A stretch of 64,000 nt of DNA from Massilia sp. IC2-278. GTDB lineage: Bacteria > Pseudomonadota > Gammaproteobacteria > Burkholderiales > Burkholderiaceae_D. Positions 33,831 through 41,677 of this stretch are shown here, piece after piece. Below the pieces are notes generated by a model that had not been told where the DNA came from, made no database searches, and saw only the letters and a list, made by a program, of their open reading frames with translations. Positions within the stretch are counted from its first letter, which is position 1. Every line of letters starts with the position of its first letter. The stretch spans positions 78,705 to 142,704 of the forward strand of contig NZ_JAJFES010000012.1 of the NCBI RefSeq assembly GCF_020708045.1. The letters are read 5' to 3'. The position numbers and the translations under genes were made by a program.

Positions 33831-34952
33831 ATGCCTATTAAAATCAGCCAGCATTTCGACTCCGGCGCCATCGAGGTGGTGTCAGCCGAGAACGCGAAAC
33901 AGATCGATTTGAACCTGCGCCGCGACAACAACGCGGACATCCATCAGTGGTTCCACTTCCGCCTGCAAGGCGCGCGCGGCCAGGCCTGCACGATCCGTTT
34001 CCTGAATGCCGGGCAGGCTACCTACCCGAAGGGCTTCGAGGATTACCAGGTGGCGGCCAGCTACGACACCGAGAACTGGTTCCGCGTGCCCACCAGCTTC
34101 GACGGCCAGGTCATGACCGTCAACCACACCCCTGAACTCGACAGCGTCTACTACGCCTACTTCGAGCCCTACACTTGGGAACGCCATCTGCGCCTGCTGG
34201 GCGAAGTCGCCGAGAACCCGATCGCGCGCGTGCTCGACATCGGCACTACGGTCGACGGCCGCGACATGAACCTGGTCGTGATCGGCAACCCGAACGCCGA
34301 GAAAAAGATCTGGGTCATCGCCCGCCAGCACCCGGGCGAAACCATGGCCGAGTGGTACGTGGAGGGCATGATGGATGCGCTGCTCGACGACGCCAACCCG
34401 GTCGCGCGCAAGCTGCTGCAGCGCGCCGTGTTCTACATCGTGCCGAACATGAACCCGGACGGCTCGGTGCGCGGCAATTTGCGCACGAACGCCGCCGGCG
34501 CCAACCTGAACCGCGAGTGGATGACCCCGACGCCGGAACGCAGCCCGGAAGTGCTGTGCGTGAAGAACAAAATCCACGAGACCGGCGTCGACATGTTCTT
34601 CGACATCCATGGCGACGAGGCACTGCCGTACAACTTCGTGGCCGGCAACGAGATGCTGTCCGACTTCGGACCGGAGCGCCAGGCGCGCCAGGACGCCTTC
34701 GTGCAGCGCTACATGGCCGCCAGCCCGGACTTCCAGAACGTGTACGGCTACGCGGCCAGCAAGTACAACGAGGAACTGCTGACCCTGGCCTCGAAGTACA
34801 TCGGCCACACCTTCAAGTGCCTGTCGCTGACCCTGGAGATGCCGTTCAAGGACAACGCCGATTTGCCGAACCCGCATACCGGCTGGAACGGTGCACGCAG
34901 CGCGGCCCTGGGCGCGGCGATCCTGCAGCCTATCCTGCAGACGCTGGACTAA
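33831..34952 (+). CDS. M14-family zinc carboxypeptidase (cytosolic carboxypeptidase type)
   Basis: A 373-residue cytoplasmic metallopeptidase: an N-terminal beta-sandwich domain (about 1-115) followed by the M14 domain. Zinc ligands are His167 and Glu170 in RQHPGETMAEW and His260 in FDIHGDEALP; VPNMNPDGSVRGNLRTN gives the substrate-binding Asn/Arg. The beta-sandwich plus M14 layout matches the cytosolic carboxypeptidase (CCP) group, which in eukaryotes removes C-terminal glutamates; bacterial substrates are unknown. The next gene (CYTH) starts four bases after the stop. Confidence 0.9.
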   Translation: MPIKISQHFDSGAIEVVSAENAKQIDLNLRRDNNADIHQWFHFRLQGARGQACTIRFLNAGQATYPKGFEDYQVAASYDTENWFRVPTSFDGQVMTVNHTPELDSVYYAYFEPYTWERHLRLLGEVAENPIARVLDIGTTVDGRDMNLVVIGNPNAEKKIWVIARQHPGETMAEWYVEGMMDALLDDANPVARKLLQRAVFYIVPNMNPDGSVRGNLRTNAAGANLNREWMTPTPERSPEVLCVKNKIHETGVDMFFDIHGDEALPYNFVAGNEMLSDFGPERQARQDAFVQRYMAASPDFQNVYGYAASKYNEELLTLASKYIGHTFKCLSLTLEMPFKDNADLPNPHTGWNGARSAALGAAILQPILQTLD

Positions 34953-34956
34953 GCAG

Positions 34957-35433
34957 ATGGGCGTCGAGATCGAGCGCAAGTTCCTGGTCCAAGGCGACGC
35001 CTGGCGCACGCTGGGGAAATCGACCCTGCTGCGCCAGGGCTACCTCAGCCTTGACGCCGCGCGCACCGTGCGCGTACGTATCGATGGCGAGCAGGCTTTT
35101 ATCACCATCAAGGGCAAGAGCGTGGGCGCCAGCCGCGGCGAGTGGGAATACCCGATTCCCGTGCTTGAGGCCGCCGAACTGCTCGACGGCCTGTGCCAGC
35201 AGCCGCTGGTCGAGAAAGTCCGCCACCGCATCGCCAGCGGGCCGCATACCTGGGAAGTCGACGAATTCCTGGGAGCGAATGCCGGCCTGGTGGTGGCCGA
35301 GATCGAGCTGGGCTCCGAGGACGAAGCCTTCGAGAAGCCCGACTGGATCGGCCGCGAAGTGACCGGCGACGCGCGCTATTTCAACTCCCGACTGATTTCC
35401 CATCCTTATTCGCAATGGAAGGACCCGGCATGA
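34957..35433 (+). CDS. CYTH-domain protein (triphosphate tunnel metalloenzyme)
   Basis: A 158-residue single CYTH domain with the EIERKFLV signature at residues 4-11 and the alternating basic/acidic strands TVRVRIDGEQAFITIKGK, HTWEVDEFLGAN and VVAEIELGSEDEAF. Relatives hydrolyse inorganic triphosphate or thiamine triphosphate. It begins four bases after the peptidase stop and overlaps the next gene by four bases (ATGA), so the three are one translational unit. Substrate not predictable. Confidence 0.9.
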   Translation: MGVEIERKFLVQGDAWRTLGKSTLLRQGYLSLDAARTVRVRIDGEQAFITIKGKSVGASRGEWEYPIPVLEAAELLDGLCQQPLVEKVRHRIASGPHTWEVDEFLGANAGLVVAEIELGSEDEAFEKPDWIGREVTGDARYFNSRLISHPYSQWKDPA

Positions 35434-36587
35434 CCATGTTGACCCGGCGCACTGCGCTCGCCCTTGGACTCGCCTTGTTGCTGCCGGCGCTTGCCGGAGC
35501 TGCCGACAAGCCGGCGGACAAGCCTGCCTATTTCCCGCCGGCGGGCGAGTGGGCCCGCAAGACACCAGCCGAACTCGGCATGGACCCGGCGGCGCTGGCC
35601 GCGGCGGTCCAGTATGCGCAGACGCACGAAACCGAACGCGCGCTCGACTTTTCCGACCAGGACAAGACTTTCGGCAAGCGCCTCGGTTCGATGCCGACGC
35701 GCCGCGCCCACACCAACGGCGTGGTGATCTACAAGGGCTATGTGGTGGCCGAGTTCGGCGACACGCAGTTCGTCGATCCGACTTATTCGGTGGCGAAGAG
35801 CATGCTGTCGACGGTGGCCGGCGTGGCCGTGCGCGATGGCCGCATCGGCCCGCTCGACGAGCCGGTGGCCAGGCGCGTAAACGACGGCGGCTACGCCTCG
35901 GCGCGCAATGCCCAGGTGACCTGGAAGCAGCACCTGCAACAGGAAACCGAGTGGGAAGGCAGCCTGTGGGGCAAGAATGCCGACTTCGTCGGCAAGGAAG
36001 AATTCGGCGCGGGCGAACGCAAGCCGCGTGCCCTGGCGGCGCCGGGCACGCACTACGAGTACAACGACGTGCGCATCAACCGCTTCGCGCTGTCGCTGCT
36101 GCGCGTGTTCGACAAGCCGGTGCCGGAAGTGTTCCAGGAACAGGTCATGGCCCCGATCGGCGCCTCGAACACCTGGAAGTGGGTGCCTTACACCAACAGC
36201 TACGTCGAGCTGAACGGCAAGCTGGCGCCCTCGGTGAGCGGCGGCACGCGCTGGGGCGGCGGCATGTGGATCAATTCCTGGGACATGGCGCGCTTCGGCT
36301 ACCTGTGGCTGCGCGGCGGGCAGTGGAATGGCCGCGCCGTGCTGCCGGCGGCCTACGTGAAAGAAGCCCTGGCGCCGAGCGCCAACGGCCCCGACTACGG
36401 CTACCTGTGGTGGCTGAACACGAAAGGCAAGAATCTGCCGGGCCTGCCGGCGAATGCCTACGCGGCGCTGGGCGCGGGCAGCAACACGATCGTCGTCTCG
36501 CCGGACCACGACCTGGTGGTGGTGTGGCGCTGGCATGCGGGCAACCCGGCCGAGTTCACCAAGCGCGTGATCGCGGCGATTCGCTAA
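35430..36587 (+). CDS. Exported serine hydrolase of the beta-lactamase/PBP4-like family
   Basis: A 385-residue protein with a hydrophobic leader (about 1-24, MTMLTRRTALALGLALLLPA) whose twin arginine could suit Tat export. The class C-like fold is shown by Ser120-x-x-Lys123 in YSVAKSML and Tyr211-x-Asn213 in EYNDVR, with a C-terminal NTIVVSPDHDLVVVWR segment. Members include esterases and D-aminopeptidases, and true beta-lactamase activity is not implied. The start overlaps the CYTH stop by four bases; an ATG two codons later is also possible. Confidence 0.85.
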   Translation: MTMLTRRTALALGLALLLPALAGAADKPADKPAYFPPAGEWARKTPAELGMDPAALAAAVQYAQTHETERALDFSDQDKTFGKRLGSMPTRRAHTNGVVIYKGYVVAEFGDTQFVDPTYSVAKSMLSTVAGVAVRDGRIGPLDEPVARRVNDGGYASARNAQVTWKQHLQQETEWEGSLWGKNADFVGKEEFGAGERKPRALAAPGTHYEYNDVRINRFALSLLRVFDKPVPEVFQEQVMAPIGASNTWKWVPYTNSYVELNGKLAPSVSGGTRWGGGMWINSWDMARFGYLWLRGGQWNGRAVLPAAYVKEALAPSANGPDYGYLWWLNTKGKNLPGLPANAYAALGAGSNTIVVSPDHDLVVVWRWHAGNPAEFTKRVIAAIR

Positions 36588-36601
36588 GCCAGAACCGCGC
36601 G

Positions 36602-36645
36602 CAAAAAACATCGCCCGCTACCGCCTTCGAGGCAGTAGCGGGCGA
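36602..36645 (-). terminator. Terminator of the DUF2863 gene
   Basis: TCGCCCGCTAC / GTAGCGGGCGA, an 11-bp stem, followed on the minus strand by TGTTTTTTGC. It lies between convergent genes and may serve both. Confidence 0.8.
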
Positions 36646-36666
36646 ACGCATTTCCGGACCGGCGTT

Positions 36667-37923
36667 TTAGTGGAAGTGCTCGCTGCCGGCAGGGGTGTCT
36701 TCCGGCATTTCGGCATGCACCAGTTCGCCCGACGGATCGGCAAACAGCGGCGCGCCGCAGTCGTCGCAATACTCGACCACGTAGCGTTCGTTGATGCGTT
36801 TGACGTGGGTGACGCCGGCTTCGTTCAGGTAGGCGATGATTTCGTTGACCGGGGTCAGCGGAGGTGGCAGGGCGCCGCCGAAACCGCCTTCCATCGGCGT
36901 GCCTTCCTCGTCTTCCTGGCCATACAGCGGCCAGACGATGCCGTACACCACTTCCGGGCTCTGGCGCAGCGTGAAGCCGACGCGGTATTCGTCGACCTGG
37001 CCATCGGCCGCTTCCTCGCCGAAGCCGGCGATCACGGCACGCAGGTCGGACGGTTCGAGGTCGAGGGTATTCGTCAGGTAGTGAACGGCGGCGCGGATCG
37101 ACACCGGGCGGATCAGTTTATCGGCTTCGCGGCAGGCCACGTAATACGCCTCCGGCAGCAGCAGCTCGACGCCGCAGCCCGGCAGCAGGCGCGCCACGTT
37201 GGCGGTGGCCTGGTCGCGCCAGGCGCTCAATGCATTGTTGCGCTCGGTGGCGAAGTTCAGCTGGTGCTGGGCTTCCTGCCAGCGGAACAGCGGGGCGCCG
37301 GCCGGGGCGACGATGGCCACCAGCAGGTAGCGCGTGTCGGCCAGGAAGGGCGCGGTGTCCGGGGCGCGCACGGCCGGCTTGACGCTGCCGCCCTTGTGCG
37401 CGGCCGCGGCCAGCTTGTGGGTCAAGCCATAGGTCTCGGCATGGGTGCGCGGCAGCTGGTCGATGGCGTACAGCGTCGGCGCCATGGCCGCGCGCGCGCC
37501 CTCGGCCAGCAGGTGGGCCGAGAAGTGCGCCTGGAGCGTGGTCAAAAGTTCCGGCGGGATCGTGCCCGAGCCGATGGAAAAGCGGGTCCAGGCCAGGATG
37601 GGCGCGGCCACCAGCAGGGCCTGCCAGGTGACCTCGGCCCCGTCCTGCTGCTCGACCATCGTCGACGATTCGCTGACCGCCTCGACGCCATCCATCAGCA
37701 CGTCGTAGGCGGCAAGCTCGTCCTTGAACAAGGCGTTGAGTGCGGCGTCGATGCTGTCCTGGTGATTGGTCTTGAGCAGTTTTTGCAGTTGCGTGTCCAG
37801 TTGCTTTTCCCAAATCCGTTCTTCGACGCGGCTGGCGGACTGCACGATGGCCTGGGCAATGCTGGAGAGACGCTGGCTTTCTGCGGAGAGTTTGTTGGAT
37901 GAATCTTTGGAAGGACGACGCAT
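36667..37923 (-). CDS. DUF2863 family protein
   Basis: A 418-residue cytoplasmic protein starting MRRPSKDSSNKLSAESQRL, with AAPILAWTRFSIGSG, LAMAPTLYAIDQLPR-like and TAPFLADTRYLLVAIVAPAG segments that I recognise as typical of DUF2863, a family confined mainly to Burkholderiales. Two CxxC-type cysteines near the C-terminus (YCDDCGAPLF) could hold a metal. The open frame extends much further upstream, but that region is intergenic and contains the Fur box. Function is unknown. Confidence 0.8.
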   Translation of the reverse strand: MRRPSKDSSNKLSAESQRLSSIAQAIVQSASRVEERIWEKQLDTQLQKLLKTNHQDSIDAALNALFKDELAAYDVLMDGVEAVSESSTMVEQQDGAEVTWQALLVAAPILAWTRFSIGSGTIPPELLTTLQAHFSAHLLAEGARAAMAPTLYAIDQLPRTHAETYGLTHKLAAAAHKGGSVKPAVRAPDTAPFLADTRYLLVAIVAPAGAPLFRWQEAQHQLNFATERNNALSAWRDQATANVARLLPGCGVELLLPEAYYVACREADKLIRPVSIRAAVHYLTNTLDLEPSDLRAVIAGFGEEAADGQVDEYRVGFTLRQSPEVVYGIVWPLYGQEDEEGTPMEGGFGGALPPPLTPVNEIIAYLNEAGVTHVKRINERYVVEYCDDCGAPLFADPSGELVHAEMPEDTPAGSEHFH

Positions 37924-38172
37924 GGCGCTAGGGAGTCTCTTGTTTAAATGGGTGAGGATCGAAAGTCCAAGGGGGTCATGATAAACCCATATCTCCGGTA
38001 TTGTAGTTGATTCGGCCACATGCCATGAACACAACGGTTCAGCGCCGCCGAGTGTGGAGTGCCAGCGTTCTATCTCAACAGTTGTGGCGAAAAGCGCACG
38101 TCCTTCCGCGTTCGCTACCGTAGAAATACGGGTAAGCCATCCTCCCGCCTTGCCAAACACTGCGATAAAAAT

Positions 38173-38191
38173 CATAATGCGAATCGTTCTC
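38173..38191 (+). promoter_or_regulatory. Fur box upstream of the siderophore receptor
   Basis: CATAATGCGAATCGTTCTC matches 14 of 19 positions of the classical GATAATGATAATCATTATC box, and the flanks (ATTAT) extend the symmetry. It lies 64 bases before the receptor start in the 331-base gap from 37924. Nothing else is evident in that gap. Confidence 0.75.
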
Positions 38192-38254
38192 ATTATATTT
38201 ACGTATGACTCGCGTCCAGCGACGACATAGCGATAACAAAAACGACCCGACGAC

Positions 38255-40576
38255 ATGAATAACAAAGCAGCGCCAGCAGGCCAGACCACCACTCCCTTTA
38301 TCCGCAGCCGCAAGCACGTACGCAACGCTCCCGTTCTCACCGGTTCCGCCCTGGCCGTGCTGGCCACGCTGGGCGCGCCGGCGGCCCTGGCCGATACCGG
38401 CCACAAGGACATCGACCCGGCAGTGCCGGTGGTCGAAGTCACCGGCGTCAACCGCCGCGACGTCCAGGCCCCGGTAGTCTCGAGCTCGGACAAATTCACT
38501 GCGCCGCTGCTGGACACGCCGAAGTCGGTGACCGTGATCGGCCAGGAAGTGATCGCGCAAACCGCCGCCGTGTCGCTGGCCGACGCGCTGCGCACCGTGC
38601 CGGGCATCACCATCGGTGCCGGCGAAGGCGGCAACCCGGTCGGCGACAACGTCTTCATCCGCGGCTACAACGCCCAGACCGACACCTATGTCGACGGCAT
38701 CCGCGACGCCGGTTCGCAGTCGCGCGAGATCTTCAACCTGGAGCAGGTGGAAGTCGTCAAGGGCCCGAACTCGGCCTACGGCGGACGCTCCTCGGCCGGC
38801 GGTGGCATCAACCTGGTCAGCAAATCGGCCCAGCTCGAGAACTTCTCGAACGCCACCGTGGGTGTGGGCAGCCATGACTACCGCCGCGTCACGGGCGACC
38901 TGAACCGCACCATCAGCAACGACATCGCCTTCCGCCTGAACGTGATGGCCCACGAAAACAACGTGGCCGGCCGCGACGTGGTCGGCGGCGACCGCTGGGG
39001 CATCGCGCCAACCGTCACCTTCGGCCTGAACGGTCCGACCAAGGCGATCCTCAGCTATTACCACCTGAAGACGAGCGAAATCCCGGACACCGGCATCCCG
39101 TTCAACAACCCGTTCTCGAGCGGCGCCAACGTGCGCCTGAACGGCAACGGCACGCCGGTCAGCGTCGACCGGTCGACCTTCTACGGCCTGGTCAACCGCG
39201 ACTTCCGCGACACGAAGACCGATATCGGCACCGTCGACCTGCGCCACGACTTCGGCGGCGGCCTGGTGCTGCGCAACGTCACGCGCTACGGCAAGACGAA
39301 GAACGACTACGTCTGGACCCAGCCCGACGATTCCAAGGGTAACGTCCTGCTGTACGGCACCGTCTGGCGCCGCACCAACACCCGCGTCACCGATACCGAG
39401 ACGGCGGCGAATGCCACCAGCCTGTCGGGCAAGCTGACCACTGCCGGCATCAAGCACAGCTACAACGTGGGCGTCGAGTTCAACCGCGAAACGACCGAGC
39501 GCGGCAGCTACGTGTTCACGCCGGGCACCAACAACCTGCTGACCAACAACACCGTCTGCGCGACCTCGGGTGCGGCCACCGGCTACAACTGCGCGCCGCT
39601 GAACAACCCGAATCCCTACGACCCATGGGTGACGACGCGCACCCTGTCGCCGGCCCGCACCGACATCGAAACCCGCACCCGCGCCGTCTACGGCTTCGAC
39701 ACCATCGAGTTCAATCCGCAGTGGCTGCTGAACCTGGGCGCCCGCTGGGACGACTTCTCGAGCGAACTGAACGTGAGCAATGCGCCGGCTTCGCGTGCCC
39801 GCGTCGACAGCAGCTTCGACACCTACCAGGCCGGCCTGGTGTTCAAGCCGGTGACCAACGGCAGCATCTACCTGTCGTATGCCACCTCGGCCACGCCGCC
39901 GGGCAACGATGGCGGCGACGGCCTCGATGGCCTGACGGTAGCGATCCAGAACCTGGAGCCGCAGACCAGCAAGAACCTCGAGCTGGGCACGAAGTGGGAA
40001 GTGCTGAACAACCGCCTGTCGCTGAACGCCGCCATCTTCCAGAGCAAGATGAACAACGGGCGCGTGACGGCGCCGGACGGCAGCACGCAAAACGTCGGCA
40101 AGAAGGAACTGAAAGGCGTCGAGCTGGGCTTCTCGGGCAAGTTGTCGAATGCATGGCAAGTGTTTGGTGGCTACACCTACCTGGATGCCACGGTCGAGGA
40201 CAATGGTTTCGTGAACACCGGCACCGCCGCCGCGCCGGTCTGGAGCGCCTCGCCGTACAACGGCAACGCCTTCCCGACCACGCCGAAGAACGCGGCCTCG
40301 CTGTGGACGTCCTATGCCTTCGGCAAGAACATCACCGCCGGCGTCGGCATGAACTACGTCGACCGCGTGTATGCCAACGTCAACAACACGAAGTACGCGC
40401 CGAGCTACACCCGCTTCGACGCCATGGCCAGCTATGTGCTGAACAAGAACGTATCGTTCCAGCTGAACGTGCAGAACCTGGGCGACAAGGTCTACTTCGA
40501 CCGCGTGTCGTCGCCGCACTACGCGGGCGTCGGCGCCGGCCGTTCGGCAACCCTGACCGCCAACCTGAAGTTCTAA
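38255..40576 (+). CDS. TonB-dependent catecholate siderophore receptor (Fiu/PiuA type)
   Basis: A 773-residue outer-membrane receptor with a long signal region (to about residue 47), plug domain (TPKSVTVIGQEVI, IRGYNAQTDTYVDGIRDAG, EVVKGPNSAYGGRSSAGGG) and a beta-barrel ending in Phe (TLTANLKF). The siderophore-receptor subfamily is indicated by the plug and by the downstream piuC-like gene, matching fiu-ybiX in E. coli and piuA-piuC in Pseudomonas. Expected ligands are monomeric catechols. A Fur box lies upstream, predicting expression under iron shortage. Confidence 0.9.
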   Translation: MNNKAAPAGQTTTPFIRSRKHVRNAPVLTGSALAVLATLGAPAALADTGHKDIDPAVPVVEVTGVNRRDVQAPVVSSSDKFTAPLLDTPKSVTVIGQEVIAQTAAVSLADALRTVPGITIGAGEGGNPVGDNVFIRGYNAQTDTYVDGIRDAGSQSREIFNLEQVEVVKGPNSAYGGRSSAGGGINLVSKSAQLENFSNATVGVGSHDYRRVTGDLNRTISNDIAFRLNVMAHENNVAGRDVVGGDRWGIAPTVTFGLNGPTKAILSYYHLKTSEIPDTGIPFNNPFSSGANVRLNGNGTPVSVDRSTFYGLVNRDFRDTKTDIGTVDLRHDFGGGLVLRNVTRYGKTKNDYVWTQPDDSKGNVLLYGTVWRRTNTRVTDTETAANATSLSGKLTTAGIKHSYNVGVEFNRETTERGSYVFTPGTNNLLTNNTVCATSGAATGYNCAPLNNPNPYDPWVTTRTLSPARTDIETRTRAVYGFDTIEFNPQWLLNLGARWDDFSSELNVSNAPASRARVDSSFDTYQAGLVFKPVTNGSIYLSYATSATPPGNDGGDGLDGLTVAIQNLEPQTSKNLELGTKWEVLNNRLSLNAAIFQSKMNNGRVTAPDGSTQNVGKKELKGVELGFSGKLSNAWQVFGGYTYLDATVEDNGFVNTGTAAAPVWSASPYNGNAFPTTPKNAASLWTSYAFGKNITAGVGMNYVDRVYANVNNTKYAPSYTRFDAMASYVLNKNVSFQLNVQNLGDKVYFDRVSSPHYAGVGAGRSATLTANLKF

Positions 40577-40592
40577 GACGGGCATGGTGCAC

Positions 40593-40634
40593 GCGGCCCT
40601 CCTTGCTGGCGGCGGGGAGGGCCGTTTTGTTTTC
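40593..40634 (+). terminator. Hairpin between the receptor and piuC
   Basis: CGGCCCTCC / GGAGGGCCG stem with a GC-rich loop and a TTTTGTTTT tail. It could terminate the receptor mRNA and partly limit piuC, which starts 19 bases later. Confidence 0.75.
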
Positions 40635-40652
40635 TAGAAAAGGAATACGAGC

Positions 40653-41333
40653 ATGATGGTGCATATCCCCGGCGTCCTGAGCCGGGAGCAGGTGGCGCAG
40701 ATGCGCCAACGCTTGAACGACACCGACTGGGTCGACGGCCGCGCCAGCGTCGGCGCCCAGGGCGCGCAAGTCAAACGCAACCGCCAGCTGGCCGAGGGTT
40801 CGCCGCTGGCTGTGGAGCTGGGGAACGCGGTCAGCGCGGCGCTGATGGCCAATCCGCTGTTCTTTTCCTCGGTGCTGCCGCTGCGCATCCTGGCGCCGTA
40901 TTTCAACAGCTACGGCGGCGGCGAGCACTACGGCCTGCACGTGGACGGCGCCATCCGCGCCCAGCGCCCGGGCATGCCGGCCTTGCGCGCGGACGTGTCG
41001 ACCACGGTGTTCCTGAGCGACCCGGACGAGTACGACGGCGGCGAGCTGGTGGTGGTCGATGCCTACGGTACGCACGAGGTGAAATTGCCTGCGGGGGATG
41101 CGATCGTGTATCCCTCGGGCAGCGTGCACCAGGTGCTGCCGGTGACGCGCGGCGAGCGGGTCGCTTCCTTCCTCTGGACCCAGAGCATGGTGCGCGACGA
41201 CGGCAAGCGTGCGATGCTGTTCGAGCTCGACACCAACATCCAGGCGCTGCGCGGCGCCCATGGCGAGTCGGATGCCACGGTCGGGCTGACCGGGCATTAT
41301 CACAACCTGCTCAGGATGTGGGCCGAAGTCTGA
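40653..41333 (+). CDS. piuC: Fe(II)/2-oxoglutarate-dependent dioxygenase, PiuC/YbiX type
   Basis: A 226-residue PKHD-type hydroxylase starting MMVHIPGVLS as in E. coli YbiX. Iron ligands are the HVD in YGLHVDGA and the distal His in GSVHQVLPVTRGER, whose Arg would bind 2-oxoglutarate. PiuC-type enzymes are encoded next to catecholate receptors and are iron-regulated; the substrate is not settled. AAAAGGAA before the ATG gives a ribosome binding site. Probably co-regulated with the receptor by the same Fur box. Confidence 0.9.
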   Translation: MMVHIPGVLSREQVAQMRQRLNDTDWVDGRASVGAQGAQVKRNRQLAEGSPLAVELGNAVSAALMANPLFFSSVLPLRILAPYFNSYGGGEHYGLHVDGAIRAQRPGMPALRADVSTTVFLSDPDEYDGGELVVVDAYGTHEVKLPAGDAIVYPSGSVHQVLPVTRGERVASFLWTQSMVRDDGKRAMLFELDTNIQALRGAHGESDATVGLTGHYHNLLRMWAEV

Positions 41334-41501
41334 CGATGCGGCGCTCTGCCGGCAAGGAGCGGTTTGGCAGGAAGGCGCCGGGCGGCGGCGGCGGACTGCC
41401 GGAAGCAAACCGCGCCTAGCAGGCGTTGCGGCCGCCAGAGCAATTATTTTGAGTTAAACCACTCGGCAGGAGAGGACGGGGAGGCTTTGCCGCGCCCCTC
41501 T

Positions 41502-41617
41502 GAAATCCTGTCTCGTTCAGCCTGTGCATCGTGTCGCATTCTGCCTCGTTTTGTCTCGGAAAATAACGCGACAAAAAAAGACAGGATGCGACAGGATTTC
41601 CACCCTAAACGAGACAG
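41502..41617. repeat. Complex nested inverted repeat in the 344-base piuC / TonB receptor gap
   Basis: GAAATCCTGTC (41502-41512) pairs with GACAGGATTTC (41590-41600). CTGTCTCGTT (41508-41517) pairs with AACGAGACAG (41608-41617). Inside, TGTCGCAT near 41532 pairs with ATGCGACA near 41586. The arms overlap, so alternative folds compete. It lies between convergent genes and differs from the GTAG repeats. Confidence 0.7.
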
Positions 41618-41677
41618 CTTGCCAGAGGGCGTTCTGATGCCTTCCCCAGTCTTCCCCGGCCCGGCTACACCCCTACA

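Noticed and set aside
35430..36587. True beta-lactamase (antibiotic resistance)
   Set aside because: SxxK and YxN are shared by many esterases and peptidases; overall sequence does not match known resistance enzymes.
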